NCBI GenBank assembly: GCA_000023725.1
Contig: CP001673.1
Coordinates: 2,056,342 to 2,120,341, forward strand
DNA: 64,000 bases
Direction: 5' to 3'
Source of the DNA: Flavobacteriaceae bacterium 3519-10
Lineage (GTDB): Bacteria; Bacteroidota; Bacteroidia; Flavobacteriales; Weeksellaceae
Below are positions 27,649 through 37,746 of the stretch, one piece after another. The notes below the pieces were generated by a model. It was given only the letters and a program-made list of their open reading frames with translations, did not search any database and had not been told where the DNA came from. The stretch's first letter is position 1, and every line of letters begins with the position of its first letter. Made by a program: the position numbers and the translations under genes.

Positions 27649-28722
27649 TTAATCACGCTCCCTAAAGTAATTTAACATTTTATCTCCGACAGCGTCCCAC
27701 GAAAACTCTTTCACATTGAGATATGCACTTTCGCATTTTACTTTCGCAATAACTTCGCTATTAAGCACCTTGACAACTGTATTTCTAATCGCTGCGGAAT
27801 CTTTAGGTGGGATAATCCAAGCATTCTCATCACTCGCCGGATAATATCCGGTGGTAATAATCGGAATTTTGCAGCCCATGGATTCTATTACAGGATAATG
27901 TATAGCTTCCAATTGCACCGTTCCTGCACAAATGTACATTGTAATTGATCTGTAATATTTCGCCAATTCTGCGTCGTTTTCCGGATAAATCACTTTTATT
28001 CCTTCAACATCAGCCAAAGCATGATCCCCAAATGCTACATGAAGTTCAATCTTGTCTCCCCATTCAGCACGGAGTTGCTTAAAGGCTTTAATAATATACG
28101 CAGTTCCTTTATACGCTTCCACTCTACCAATTGTTCCAAGTACTACTTTCTCACCGAAGTGCCTCTCCTCCACGTCCGGTTTAAAAACCCCTAGATCTAG
28201 ACCAGGAAATACCACTTTATCTGTTTTAATTTCCTTATAGTTTCGATACATTTCCGCATTTACAATAGTCTCTAATCCTAACTTATAGGAATTTTTGCTA
28301 ATTCGCTTATAAATAAGATCTTTAACAGTTTTATTATAATAATATTCGGGTTCATAAGCCTGTACATAATAAAATTTTCGGGCATTATTCGAGGACTGCA
28401 TTACGGGCAGGGCAGAGAAGCAATGATTTGCCAAAATAATATCAGCTTCTACCTTATCCATAGCTTTCCTCAAGGAAAACCGTAAAGTGAACATTCCAAA
28501 CATCGGTCTGCGTTGATAAAGATTTTTAGCACTGCTAACATCACCTTTATTATCATAATACAGAATTTCAGCATCAGTCGGAAAATAAGGGTCCTCTGCA
28601 ACTATATATGATAAAAAGCAAACCTCATGACCCTGCTTTATCCAATAATTGGCAAGGTGCGATAAGACGCGAAAGCCGCCGGATCTGCCAAACGTTCCCA
28701 CTAAGGGTATCAGTATCTTCAT
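27649..28722 (-). CDS. Glycosyltransferase family 4
   Basis: This 357-residue GT-B enzyme begins MKILIPLVGTFGRSGGFRVL (acceptor side). The C-terminal donor domain has VVLGTIGRVEAYKGTAYII and a late glutamate region (LEAIHYPVIESMGCKIPIIT) corresponding to the EX7E motif. The start is the ATG at 28722; a TTG one codon upstream is less likely. It is four to six bases from the flippase gene, so in the same operon. Confidence 0.88.
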   Translation of the reverse strand: MKILIPLVGTFGRSGGFRVLSHLANYWIKQGHEVCFLSYIVAEDPYFPTDAEILYYDNKGDVSSAKNLYQRRPMFGMFTLRFSLRKAMDKVEADIILANHCFSALPVMQSSNNARKFYYVQAYEPEYYYNKTVKDLIYKRISKNSYKLGLETIVNAEMYRNYKEIKTDKVVFPGLDLGVFKPDVEERHFGEKVVLGTIGRVEAYKGTAYIIKAFKQLRAEWGDKIELHVAFGDHALADVEGIKVIYPENDAELAKYYRSITMYICAGTVQLEAIHYPVIESMGCKIPIITTGYYPASDENAWIIPPKDSAAIRNTVVKVLNSEVIAKVKCESAYLNVKEFSWDAVGDKMLNYFRERD

Positions 28723-28728
28723 CAAAGA

Positions 28729-30009
28729 TTAACTTTTTGCTAATAATTTTCTAAACAAGAATAGCATTATTAAAAAATACATGAAATAATTCAGACAATA
28801 TGATTGCGTCACGCCAATAACCCCTTGGTAATTAATAAAGAGAATTGATAGTCCCACGAAAAGAGCGGAGAATACAATTTCAGTTATAATGTAGTATTTT
28901 ATCATCGACTTGGCAATCATTACAAACGCCAATATCCAACTCATTATTTTAAAAAAATCCCCCAGTAGCTGCCAAAAGAAAAAATCCTTCATGGGGTAAA
29001 ACTCTTTTGTGAACAGGATATTAATGACTAAATTTTTCAGTAAAAATATTAAAATCAGACTTCCTGCAATAATTGGCGTAATAACTTTGTACGTCTTTAC
29101 GATTTCATTTCTGAGCAAAATGTTGGTCTTTATTTCCGACAATTTAGGTAAGTAATAAACACTGAAAGAAGTAGTAACAAACAGCAAGTACAGACCTGAA
29201 ATCCTATTCATTCCTTCCCAATATCCCGCCGACGTTACGGAGTGGCTCTTAATAATATACGCTCTAACAAACAGCTGAGAAACCGGCACGGAAGCAGCAG
29301 AAACTAATGCCATCAAAGAGTATGATAAGTACTTTTTTACAACATCCATGTTCAGGCGTCCCCAAAACATTATGGAATCAAACCATGGACTTTCCCTTAA
29401 AAAGAAGAATGTTACGAAAAGAATCACACTTTGATAACTTACGGTAGCGATCAAAGCGCCTTTCAGCTGAAACAAAAAGACCAGCGTCACCGTAAACAAA
29501 AGGCCAACAATACTTGTAATGATGTTGATGACCACAAACTTCTTGAACTCTTTGAAACCATTTAAAATGGAAAGAAAATAATTATTGAAGGACATTAAAA
29601 TTAAACTGACGCCAAAGAAAAGAAAAACGTAGGAATACTGCTGATCCAGCAAAATTAACTGACTGAAAAATGATGCTAAAACAACCAGAACACCCCCAAA
29701 AAAAACAGAAAACAACAAAGTGATTTTGAAGCCATTACGCAGAAACTTCTGGAGTTCCGTTTCATCATCTTTGTACTCTGCCACATATTTTACGACTCCA
29801 TTATTAATCCCACCTGCACCCAAAGTGGTAAAAATCGATGTGAAATTGTTCAACTGACCAATTAGCGCGATTCCGCTAGGTCCAATGACAGACGCCACCA
29901 CTTTTATAGTAATGTAGCTGGTGATCAATTTTATAAAAGTCGAAAGACCTGTAAAAGAAAACACTTTAATCAGGTCACTTGCAATTACACCTTTTATTTT
30001 ATTGATCAT
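28729..30009 (-). CDS. Oligosaccharide flippase (Wzx-like)
   Basis: This 426-residue polytopic protein has about 12 hydrophobic segments and the conserved N-terminus of MATE/PST-type flippases (FTGLSTFIKLITSYITIKVV, then GPSGIALIGQ). It would move the finished lipid-linked repeat unit across the inner membrane. Its start overlaps the aminotransferase stop by one base (TAATG type). It resembles WzxE/O-antigen translocases in length. Confidence 0.9.
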   Translation of the reverse strand: MINKIKGVIASDLIKVFSFTGLSTFIKLITSYITIKVVASVIGPSGIALIGQLNNFTSIFTTLGAGGINNGVVKYVAEYKDDETELQKFLRNGFKITLLFSVFFGGVLVVLASFFSQLILLDQQYSYVFLFFGVSLILMSFNNYFLSILNGFKEFKKFVVINIITSIVGLLFTVTLVFLFQLKGALIATVSYQSVILFVTFFFLRESPWFDSIMFWGRLNMDVVKKYLSYSLMALVSAASVPVSQLFVRAYIIKSHSVTSAGYWEGMNRISGLYLLFVTTSFSVYYLPKLSEIKTNILLRNEIVKTYKVITPIIAGSLILIFLLKNLVINILFTKEFYPMKDFFFWQLLGDFFKIMSWILAFVMIAKSMIKYYIITEIVFSALFVGLSILFINYQGVIGVTQSYCLNYFMYFLIMLFLFRKLLAKS

Positions 30010-31109
30010 TAAAATTGGTTAATTATCCTCACAATCCTTTCCACTTCTTCTTCCGATAATACAGGCGAAATTGGCAAACTCAATACTTCCGAATGCACTT
30101 TCTCGGTAACCGGAAATGATAAGTTATTCCATTCCCTGTACGCCTCCTGCTGATGGGGCGGAATCGGGTAATGAATGAGTGTCTGCACTCCATTTTCGGT
30201 AAGGTATGCCTGAAGCTTCTCCCGCTCCGAGGTTCGGATCACAAATAAATGCCAGACGTGTTCAGCAGCATCAGAAGGATTGCCAGGTAAAATAATTTTT
30301 GCGTTTTCTATCCCGGAAATATACCTTGCTGCTATGCCCTTTCTTACTTGGTTTTCTTCCTCAATATATTTAAGCTTCACGTCTAAAACTGCAGCCTGCA
30401 TTTCATCAAGACGTGAATTCAATCCTTGGTAAATATTAATATACTTTTGTTTAGAACCATAATTGGCCAGAGCCCGAATTGTCTTTGCCAACTCTTCATC
30501 ATTCGTGGTAATTCCCCCCGCGTCGCCTAGTGCGCCCAAGTTTTTTCCGGGATAGAAGCTGAAACCGGCTGCATCGCCTAGATTTCCAGTTTTAACACCT
30601 ACCCATTCTGCACCGATGGCCTGAGCATTGTCTTCTATAATTTTAAGCCGATGTTTCTGTGCCAATCTTTTCAGCTCTTCTGAAAAGACCACTCTGCCGT
30701 ACAGATGCACAATCATTACTCCTCTGGTACGGGAAGTGATTTTTTCCTCAATTTTTGAAATATCAATATTATAGGTATCAATATCGGGTTCAACCAGCAC
30801 AGGAACAAGTCCGTTATCTGAAATTGCAAGTACAGAAGCAATATAGGTGTTTGCCGGTACAATTATTTCATCGCCTTTTTGCATTACGCCCATTTCAATA
30901 TACGCGCGTAAAATGAGACGAAGCGCATCGAGCCCATTAGCCACACCGATGGCATGTTCCGCACCGATATATGCGGCAAGATGTCCTTCAAATGCTTTTA
31001 CCTCGTTACCCAGAAGATACCATCCGGAACGGAAGGTTTGCAATAATTTTTCTTCAATTTCTGCCTGATGGGCAAGATTAATTTTCTGTAAGTCTAAGAA
31101 TTTAATCAT
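30009..31109 (-). CDS. DegT/DnrJ/EryC1 sugar aminotransferase (FdtB/QdtB-like)
   Basis: This 366-residue PLP enzyme has the family motifs [43 protein letters not shown] and the PLP-lysine segment [18 protein letters not shown]. The [11 protein letters not shown] form is typical of sugar aminotransferases such as FdtB/QdtB that aminate dTDP-3-keto-6-deoxyhexoses at C3. The neighbouring acetyltransferase and ketoisomerase genes (overlaps of 8 bases each) strongly support this. The product would be dTDP-3-amino-3,6-dideoxyhexose. Confidence 0.92.
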   Translation of the reverse strand: MIKFLDLQKINLAHQAEIEEKLLQTFRSGWYLLGNEVKAFEGHLAAYIGAEHAIGVANGLDALRLILRAYIEMGVMQKGDEIIVPANTYIASVLAISDNGLVPVLVEPDIDTYNIDISKIEEKITSRTRGVMIVHLYGRVVFSEELKRLAQKHRLKIIEDNAQAIGAEWVGVKTGNLGDAAGFSFYPGKNLGALGDAGGITTNDEELAKTIRALANYGSKQKYINIYQGLNSRLDEMQAAVLDVKLKYIEEENQVRKGIAARYISGIENAKIILPGNPSDAAEHVWHLFVIRTSEREKLQAYLTENGVQTLIHYPIPPHQQEAYREWNNLSFPVTEKVHSEVLSLPISPVLSEEEVERIVRIINQF

Positions 31110-31590
31110 GGTAAATTATACTTCCTTTTTCATTTATTGTTCCTTTCTGTTTTGCCGGATTGCCAAACCAAACTGTATAGGCGGGGATATCCTTGGTGAC
31201 GACACTGCCTGCACCGATCATCGCGAACTCACCGATGGTATTTCCCGCGACAATAGTTGCATTGGCTCCTATGGAAGCGCCCTTCTTTACTAAAGTCTTT
31301 GCAAAAGTTTCAGGATACTGTTTCGATCTGGGCACCATGTCATTGGTGAAGGTCACATTAGGACCGATGAAAACATTGTCCTCGAGGGTCACGCCGTCCC
31401 ATATCTGGACTCCGGGTTTGATGGTGACATTATCACCTATTCTAACATCGTTTTCTATCAATACCTGACAATTAATATTACAATTATTACCAATTACTGC
31501 ATCTCGTAAAATAACACAGAACTGCCATATGGTAGTTCCCTGACCAATATTTTTTGACTGAACATCAGCCAACGAGTGAATTTTAACCAT
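31102..31590 (-). CDS. Left-handed beta-helix N-acetyltransferase (FdtC/QdtC-like)
   Basis: This 162-residue hexapeptide-repeat acetyltransferase has [34 protein letters not shown] and [20 protein letters not shown]. The [12 protein letters not shown] and F.ND..PR patterns are characteristic of FdtC/QdtC/WbpD-type sugar 3-N-acetyltransferases. It overlaps the aminotransferase start by 8 bases and follows an FdtA-like gene with an 8-base overlap. It probably acetylates the 3-amino sugar. Confidence 0.9.
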   Translation of the reverse strand: MVKIHSLADVQSKNIGQGTTIWQFCVILRDAVIGNNCNINCQVLIENDVRIGDNVTIKPGVQIWDGVTLEDNVFIGPNVTFTNDMVPRSKQYPETFAKTLVKKGASIGANATIVAGNTIGEFAMIGAGSVVTKDIPAYTVWFGNPAKQKGTINEKGSIIYHD

Positions 31591-31999
31591 TTCTAAAATT
31601 TAAAAAGGTTTCATAGTCTCGGATGTAGTCATGTTCATTATAGGAGTGTGAGGCCAACACAAGACATATGGCACCGGACGAAAAATTAACTTCCGAAGCC
31701 CACACGCCCGGTGGTATATGCAAACCAATATTGGGACGGTTTAAAAACACTTGTCTTTTGTAAATTCCATCGTCCAACTCAACTTCGAAACTGCCGCTTG
31801 CAGCAATAAGAAACTGGTGACACTCTTTGTGTGCATGTGCTCCGCGGCTTTCTCCTCCAGCTATATCGTACAGGTAAAAAACTCTTTTAACGTCAAAAGG
31901 GAAAAAAGAATTGTTTTCCACCACTGTAAGATTTCCTTCGGCAAAATCAATTTTACCGAGATCTATGACTGAACAGTCAAATACCGTTTTACTGCTCAT
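31583..31999 (-). CDS. FdtA/QdtA-like 3,4-ketoisomerase (WxcM-like cupin), HAH-type
   Basis: This 138-residue cupin of the WxcM-like family has [20 protein letters not shown], which keeps the HxH pair near position 50, and ends in [18 protein letters not shown]. FdtA/QdtA enzymes convert dTDP-4-keto-6-deoxyglucose to the 3-keto isomer before amination. It lies between a paralogue (31989-32393) and the acetyltransferase, with overlaps of 11 and 8 bases. Of the two, this copy is the more likely active isomerase because both histidines are present. Confidence 0.9.
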   Translation of the reverse strand: MSSKTVFDCSVIDLGKIDFAEGNLTVVENNSFFPFDVKRVFYLYDIAGGESRGAHAHKECHQFLIAASGSFEVELDDGIYKRQVFLNRPNIGLHIPPGVWASEVNFSSGAICLVLASHSYNEHDYIRDYETFLNFRNG

Positions 32000-32393
32000 T
32001 TTTTAACTGTTTGAAATCGTCAAAATCCCTAATGTAATCGTCTCCATGATATTGCTTATCAGAAACTATAAGGGCTAAAGCATTTGTTGAAAAATTTTCC
32101 AGTCTGCGCCAATACATTTCAGGGATGTACAGGCCGTAATATGATCTGTTCAAAGAAAATTTTTCTTCTTTTTCCCCATCATGCAAAACTATATCGAAAC
32201 TTCCAGACAATGCAACGATAAACTCCTGCTGCTCTTTAAAAGCATGACTGCCACGGGTTTCACCCCCAGGCACATCATAAATCCAATATGTTCTTGCTAT
32301 CTCAAAAGGAAGCTGTTTGGGATTTTCAAAAAAAGAGAGGTTCCCACGGGGATCCACTATTTTGGGAAGTTTAATAATTATCGGCTGATACAT
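31989..32393 (-). CDS. FdtA/QdtA-like cupin paralogue, HAF-type
   Basis: This 134-residue protein is clearly related to its neighbour (WIYDVPGGETRGSHAFKEQQ; KQYHGDDYIRDFDDF), but the second histidine of the HxH pair is replaced by phenylalanine. It could have a different stereo-outcome, form a mixed dimer with the neighbour, or be catalytically weaker. Its 3' end overlaps the next gene by 11 bases. It is the first gene of the amino-sugar set, 115 bases after wzc in the direction of transcription, across an A/T-rich gap. Confidence 0.86.
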   Translation of the reverse strand: MYQPIIIKLPKIVDPRGNLSFFENPKQLPFEIARTYWIYDVPGGETRGSHAFKEQQEFIVALSGSFDIVLHDGEKEEKFSLNRSYYGLYIPEMYWRRLENFSTNALALIVSDKQYHGDDYIRDFDDFKQLKNEQ

Positions 32394-32508
32394 AAGAATT
32401 TGTTATATAATTTTTATTAATTCAAAAACATGCTGTCCTGAAAATCAGTAAGATCAAAAAAAATAAAAACCTTCTTTACCTGTCATAACCGGTCCACTAT
32501 ATGTTAAA

Positions 32509-34872
32509 CTAAAATTTTTCTTTCAACTTTTGAAAGAAGGTTCTGTTATCTACAGTATACCCATATCCATATTTATTTCCATACCCAAAATAATCCCTGT
32601 TCACGTCATTCAGTACGAATGCAACGTTCTTAATTTTTTTGGCATCGATCTGTTTATTCGCAAAATCAATTAAGCCCTTCTCTGTGTAGCCTGAGCGTGT
32701 AACATAAAGCGTAGCATCGGCCATATGAGCGAACAGAAAAGTGTCCGTCACCAGCATTAACGGTGCTGTATCAAGGATCACATAATCGTACATCGGTTTG
32801 ACCGCATCAATCAACTGCTCATATCTCCCGTTCGAGAGTAATTCTGTAGGATTTGGTGGGATGCTTCCGGAGTAAATAACGTCACACTGCGGATTAAAAC
32901 TTGATACATGGATGATATCCTGAAGCGAAGTCTGCGAATCGTGCAAATACTCGGTAAGTCCGATCAGGCCTTTCCGAGCCGGGTTATAACGCTGGAGTTG
33001 CGGATTTCTAATATCGGAACCGATGATAAGCACCCTGTTTTTACCGCTGGCGAGGGTCAAGGCAAGGTTCACTGATACAAACGTTTTACCTTCACCTTTA
33101 ACGGAAGAAGATACAAATACGGTCTTCCCTTTCTCAGTTCTCGGAATCATGAAATTCATATTAGTAATGATGATTCGGAAGGCTTCCGCCATCGGTGACA
33201 GGTCGTTTACTTCGACCAACTCACTCTGACCGCTTGCAACACTTGGAAGTTCACCCAGAATCGGTGCGTGCGAGAGCTTTTCTAGATCGTGCTTGGACCG
33301 GATTTTATTATTAAATAGTTCTCTTAAATAAATATAGCCAAACGGCAGTAGCATTCCCAGCAAAAGAGCGGCACCCAAAACTATAATTTTCTTTGGGGAA
33401 ACTGGCTTTTCAGATGGATAAGCGGCATCTATGATTCTTGCCTTTGGTGCTGTAATAGCTAAGGAAATGGCGGCCTCCTCTCTCTTCTGTAAAAGCAGAA
33501 GGTAGAGGTTTTCCTTGATCTGCTGTTGTCTCTCAATACTTCTGAACAGTTTTTCCTGAGCCGGAATTCTGGTAATCTTAGAATTAATGACGTTTTGCTC
33601 TCCCGCTATTTGGCTTCTAGCCATCTCGAGCCCAATCCGGTGCTTTACAAGGCCATCCTGGACTGAAGACCGAAGTACCGAAATCTGTTTATTCAAATCT
33701 GCAACAAGAGGGTTCTGGGGAGTGGCACTTTCAAGTAGATTGTTTCTCTCCAGGATGAGTTGGTTGTATGAATTTATGTTTGCAGAAGCTGTAGGATTGC
33801 TCAGTCCCACACTCGAAGGTAGGGTCTGATTGCTTCCCAATTTCGACATATAGAAAATAAGATCATTGGTCAGCTGGAGCTGTGTGTCGGTTTCGAGAAG
33901 GCGGGCTCTTGCTGAAGCTGAACTTCCCAAAGTAAGTGAAGCCTCTGTAGGAATATCTGTTATTTTATTAGCAACTTTAAACTGCTCTTTCTGGCTTTCA
34001 ACTTCACCAAGTTCACTTGCGATAATCCTAACCCTTTCATCGATAAAATCTTTGGTTTTCTTCGATTCTGCATTCTTATCACTAATCGCATCGTTGTTAT
34101 ATGCTTGCACGAGTTTATTGATGATATTCCTAGCCTTATCTTTGTTCGGATAATTGATAGAGAGTTCCAGCACAGTTGCGTCCATATTGACGAGATCCAC
34201 TTGAACCATCTTTTGGTACGTATTGACCGCCGCTGTGGTCGGCATGTAGGTAATATGAAGCTCCCCAAGTTTTTCTTTTTTATCTGGCTCGTACGCAGGA
34301 TTCTTCAGAATCATAATATTAGCATAAGGCAGGCTAATCGTTTTCTTGTACGTCGTTATGATCGTTTTCGGAAGCTCTTCCGAAGCAACTTCAATCCGAT
34401 CACCCTTGATGGTCAGTACAAGAGGTTCGTCTATACGTTCGTCGTATAGTTTTTCATTAATTATCTGCACTATTACGGGAGCGGTCTTTCCGTAAAGCTC
34501 CTTCTCCTTAAGTCCGTCCTTACTAATAAGCGAAGTCTGTAATCGCAATTCAGTCACCACATCGTGCATGAGCTTTTTTGATTTAAGTACCTCGATCTCG
34601 TTTTCGATACTATTGGTGCCCATACTTCCAAACCCTCCTAGTTCGGAAAGCATGCCCATATCGGCGGCCGGTGTCTTCTTAGTATCTTTAATCAATGCAG
34701 TAGATTTCACATTGAAGACCGGTGTCGCTGTCTTGATATAGAAAACAGCAAGCGCGACACATGCCGATACAGAAAGGATAAACCACCACCACTTTCTTAT
34801 GTATGGCTTGATAATTTCATTAAGGCTGATATCTTCAGAAGCTTTCACCTCTGCATTTGAAACGTCACTCAT
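32509..34872 (-). CDS. wzc: Polysaccharide co-polymerase / tyrosine autokinase (Wzc-like)
   Basis: This 787-residue inner-membrane protein has one membrane segment near residue 30 ([19 protein letters not shown]), a long periplasmic coiled-coil region (about 55-500), and a second membrane segment ([20 protein letters not shown]). A cytoplasmic BY-kinase domain follows, with Walker [26 protein letters not shown] as Walker B-type segment, and a C-terminal tyrosine cluster ([13 protein letters not shown]). It controls chain length and export together with Wza. The start is the ATG at 34872; the upstream TTG directly after the wza stop is less likely. Confidence 0.94.
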   Translation of the reverse strand: MSDVSNAEVKASEDISLNEIIKPYIRKWWWFILSVSACVALAVFYIKTATPVFNVKSTALIKDTKKTPAADMGMLSELGGFGSMGTNSIENEIEVLKSKKLMHDVVTELRLQTSLISKDGLKEKELYGKTAPVIVQIINEKLYDERIDEPLVLTIKGDRIEVASEELPKTIITTYKKTISLPYANIMILKNPAYEPDKKEKLGELHITYMPTTAAVNTYQKMVQVDLVNMDATVLELSINYPNKDKARNIINKLVQAYNNDAISDKNAESKKTKDFIDERVRIIASELGEVESQKEQFKVANKITDIPTEASLTLGSSASARARLLETDTQLQLTNDLIFYMSKLGSNQTLPSSVGLSNPTASANINSYNQLILERNNLLESATPQNPLVADLNKQISVLRSSVQDGLVKHRIGLEMARSQIAGEQNVINSKITRIPAQEKLFRSIERQQQIKENLYLLLLQKREEAAISLAITAPKARIIDAAYPSEKPVSPKKIIVLGAALLLGMLLPFGYIYLRELFNNKIRSKHDLEKLSHAPILGELPSVASGQSELVEVNDLSPMAEAFRIIITNMNFMIPRTEKGKTVFVSSSVKGEGKTFVSVNLALTLASGKNRVLIIGSDIRNPQLQRYNPARKGLIGLTEYLHDSQTSLQDIIHVSSFNPQCDVIYSGSIPPNPTELLSNGRYEQLIDAVKPMYDYVILDTAPLMLVTDTFLFAHMADATLYVTRSGYTEKGLIDFANKQIDAKKIKNVAFVLNDVNRDYFGYGNKYGYGYTVDNRTFFQKLKEKF

Positions 34873-34884
34873 TGATGTGTGCAA

Positions 34885-35682
34885 TTAATTTTTGAAGATA
34901 GTAATGAAGATCCCGGCTAACCCAATAATGGTGCCCGCGACCGCAATATAAATCCCGGTATTCGGATCCTGACGCGAAAGTTTTTCTTTCGTTTCATTTG
35001 CTGAAACGTAGATTACATCCCCTTGTTTCAACTGGAAAAAAGGCGAATTGATAAAATCTGCATCCATCAGGTTGAGGCGTTCTTTCGAAAGGCTGCCGTT
35101 AGTATTTCTAACCATTAGGATATTTTCCCGCTCTCCGTAAATGGTGAGGTCTCCGGCCAGTCCCAGAGCGTTAAGAAGCGTAGTCTGTCCTTCCGGAATG
35201 GTATACTGTCCGGGCCGGTTTACTTCACCTAATACAGTTACTTTAAAATTTGCCAGCCGTAAGGCCACCGTAGGTTCTTTTACATATACGGATACCTCCG
35301 TTGTAATTTCGTTGCGCAATTGCTCCAATGATTTACCCACAGTATTTATTTTTCCGATAACAGGAAAGCTGATGTTGCCCTCAGAATCTACTAAATAGGT
35401 TTTTTCTGAATTAGCCGTGGATACTGAACCAGGCGTTTGATTATTGTAATAATTCTGATTGAAAGGCCTAACTACCTCCATATTCTTTGCCGAAACAAAT
35501 ATTATAAGCTGATCGGCAATTTGAATTGTTGACTGTGCATTATTCGCAGCCGCCTGCGTTGCCAATTCCTCTACACTCTGCATGTAGTTCAGTTTACTGG
35601 TCTTTTCCTGAGGTTTGCACGAAGACAAAAAAGAAATTGCGGATATGAGAAGAATAAATAAGTTTCTGTTCATTTTAAGCAT
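34885..35682 (-). CDS. wza: Outer-membrane polysaccharide export lipoprotein (Wza-like)
   Basis: This 265-residue protein has a lipoprotein signal peptide (FILLISAISFLSSC, lipobox LSSC at about residue 22). The polysaccharide export domain follows (LIIFVSAKN, then YLVDSEGNISFPVIGKIN), then an SLBB-type segment (VTVLGEVNRPGQYTIPEGQ) and a C-terminal hydrophobic stretch (YIAVAGTIIGLAGIFITIF) that may insert in the outer membrane. It lies immediately upstream of wzc, the standard pair. Two in-frame ATGs (35682 and 35673) are possible starts. Confidence 0.93.
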   Translation of the reverse strand: MLKMNRNLFILLISAISFLSSCKPQEKTSKLNYMQSVEELATQAAANNAQSTIQIADQLIIFVSAKNMEVVRPFNQNYYNNQTPGSVSTANSEKTYLVDSEGNISFPVIGKINTVGKSLEQLRNEITTEVSVYVKEPTVALRLANFKVTVLGEVNRPGQYTIPEGQTTLLNALGLAGDLTIYGERENILMVRNTNGSLSKERLNLMDADFINSPFFQLKQGDVIYVSANETKEKLSRQDPNTGIYIAVAGTIIGLAGIFITIFKN

Positions 35683-35717
35683 TTAAAAATAGAATATTGC
35701 AAATATACACTTCTATC

Positions 35718-37658
35718 TTACTTATCCAAAACTTCGTAGATCGAATTATTGCTCTTATATTCTGGCACAATATCCTTCAGAATCTGCACTACCTCTACCT
35801 TTTCATGGCGAACTGCAGCTTCGATGATGTGATCGGTAAGATGCTCTATATCGGTGAATTCCATATCGGAATCCTTCGAAATAAGAATTTTTTCGTTGTG
35901 CGTAGGCAGGGTCGTGGCATCGTCGCTCAGAAGTTCTTCATAGAGTTTTTCACCCGGCCTCAGGCCTGTGTAAATAATCTTGATGTCGATATGCGGCTCA
36001 AAACCCGAGAGTTTGATCATGCGTGTAGCCAGATCCAGGATCTTTACAGGTTCGCCCATGTCGAACACGAAAATTTCGCCGCCCTGCCCCATCGTACCGG
36101 CCTGCAGAACAAGGTCGCACGCTTCGGGGATGGTCATGAAATAGCGCACGATATCAGGATGTGTAATGGTCACGGGACCGCCAGCTTCAATTTGTTTCTT
36201 AAAGTGGGGAATAACAGAACCATTTGAACCTAAAACATTTCCGAAACGTGTCGTGATGAATTTCGTCTTGTTATTCGGCGTGTTTTGCAGAGCCTGTACA
36301 AAAAGTTCGGCAGCCCTTTTCGAGGCGCCCATCACATTCGTTGGCTTCACGGCTTTATCGGTAGAAATCATCACAAAGCGGTTCACCTGATATTGGCTCG
36401 CCAAAGTCGAAAGATTTTTACTTCCTAAAATATTCACAAGAATGGCCTCATGCGGATTTTCTTCAATCAGTGGTACATGCTTGTACGCCGCAGCGTGATA
36501 CACCATTGAGAATTTGTATTTCTGGAACAGCGGTTCGAGGCGGTGACGGTTAGAGATATCAGCAAGTACAAATTTGAACTGAATCATTGGAAATTTGTTC
36601 CGCATATCGATCTCCAGTTCGTACAGCGGTGTTTCTGCCTGATCCAATATCACAATTAGATTAGGTTCTAATTGCGCTACCTGACGCACTATTTCACTGC
36701 CGATAGAACCTGCACCACCTGTAATGAGTACCGTTTTACCGAAATGGCGGCTTTTCAGGTCTTCGTTTTCGATATGGATTGGCTTCCGGTTGAGAAGATC
36801 TTCAATCTGGAGCGAACGGATCGAACCTTCAAGATCAGTGCTGCGCAGTTTCTGTACGGAGGGTGCTTTTAAGATTTTAAGATCTTTTTCAAGGAAAAGG
36901 TTCACCCACGAATTCATTTCCTCTTTGGTCATCATCTCTTTAACGAGCAACACCCCGTCGATCAGCAACTCGTCTTTGGTATGTTTCTCCAGTTTCTCGC
37001 GGCTGTAGATAGGTTTACCAAGAAGATTCGCAAGGCGGTAATCATGACGCTGTGTGAGAAATCCTACAATGTAATACGGCAGATTCGGATTATCCAGAAC
37101 TGCGCGTGCAATCGCAACCGACTGCTCATCAATGCCAAGAACAAGAATTCTTTTACGCAGCGTACTCCGGCGGAATTCACGTATAAGGTGAAAAAACTCC
37201 TTCACAAATAGCCTCAGCATAAAAAGAAGCATAAATGAAGTCGCAAAAAATATCGTCAGGAATGGCACCGACATATAAATCATGCGCTCGCCCGTAATAA
37301 AAAAGTACGTAAAACTTATAAATCCAACGGCGATGCTGGTACAGAAAGATGCGAGAAAAAGTTTAAAAAGGTCAATAAAAGTAGAATGGCGGATAATGCC
37401 CGAATAGGTTCGGAAAACAAACATGAAGAACACACTGATTCCCATGATCAGCAGGTACATGTTCAGACGGTTATAAAAAACCGGCTGCGCGCCGAAACTC
37501 AGTTTATCAATAAGGTAGCACGAAAAGAAGATGGCACATGAAACAAACAGGATGTCGATGGTAAGAATCACCCATCGTGGGAGATACCGCACGTCTGACA
37601 GATTCATCAGGTTGTCTCCACTGTATATTTTCTTTTTCCAAGTTTTTCGAAAACCCAT
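35718..37658 (-). CDS. Membrane UDP-GlcNAc 4,6-dehydratase (WbpM/PglF/CapD type)
   Basis: This 646-residue protein has four N-terminal membrane helices (about 30-160), a linker Rossmann domain (KRILVLGIDEQSVAIARAVL), and an SDR catalytic domain (VLITGGAGSIGSEIVRQVA; YHAAAYKHVPLIEENP; MISTDKAVKPTNVMGASKRA). This is the full-length WbpM/PglF form, which turns UDP-GlcNAc into UDP-4-keto-6-deoxy-HexNAc. The product could feed the adjacent aminotransferase (bacillosamine-type sugar) or the 4-reductase at 20402-21292 (QuiNAc/FucNAc). An internal ATG at 37607 is an alternative start. Confidence 0.94.
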   Translation of the reverse strand: MGFRKTWKKKIYSGDNLMNLSDVRYLPRWVILTIDILFVSCAIFFSCYLIDKLSFGAQPVFYNRLNMYLLIMGISVFFMFVFRTYSGIIRHSTFIDLFKLFLASFCTSIAVGFISFTYFFITGERMIYMSVPFLTIFFATSFMLLFMLRLFVKEFFHLIREFRRSTLRKRILVLGIDEQSVAIARAVLDNPNLPYYIVGFLTQRHDYRLANLLGKPIYSREKLEKHTKDELLIDGVLLVKEMMTKEEMNSWVNLFLEKDLKILKAPSVQKLRSTDLEGSIRSLQIEDLLNRKPIHIENEDLKSRHFGKTVLITGGAGSIGSEIVRQVAQLEPNLIVILDQAETPLYELEIDMRNKFPMIQFKFVLADISNRHRLEPLFQKYKFSMVYHAAAYKHVPLIEENPHEAILVNILGSKNLSTLASQYQVNRFVMISTDKAVKPTNVMGASKRAAELFVQALQNTPNNKTKFITTRFGNVLGSNGSVIPHFKKQIEAGGPVTITHPDIVRYFMTIPEACDLVLQAGTMGQGGEIFVFDMGEPVKILDLATRMIKLSGFEPHIDIKIIYTGLRPGEKLYEELLSDDATTLPTHNEKILISKDSDMEFTDIEHLTDHIIEAAVRHEKVEVVQILKDIVPEYKSNNSIYEVLDK

Positions 37659-37746
37659 GTGCCTTTATGTAATAATTACCGTTATATCCGGTTGCGTTAA
37701 TAGTGTAAGAAGAGTTATTTTGCAAAAATACAAAATTGCACCCACT

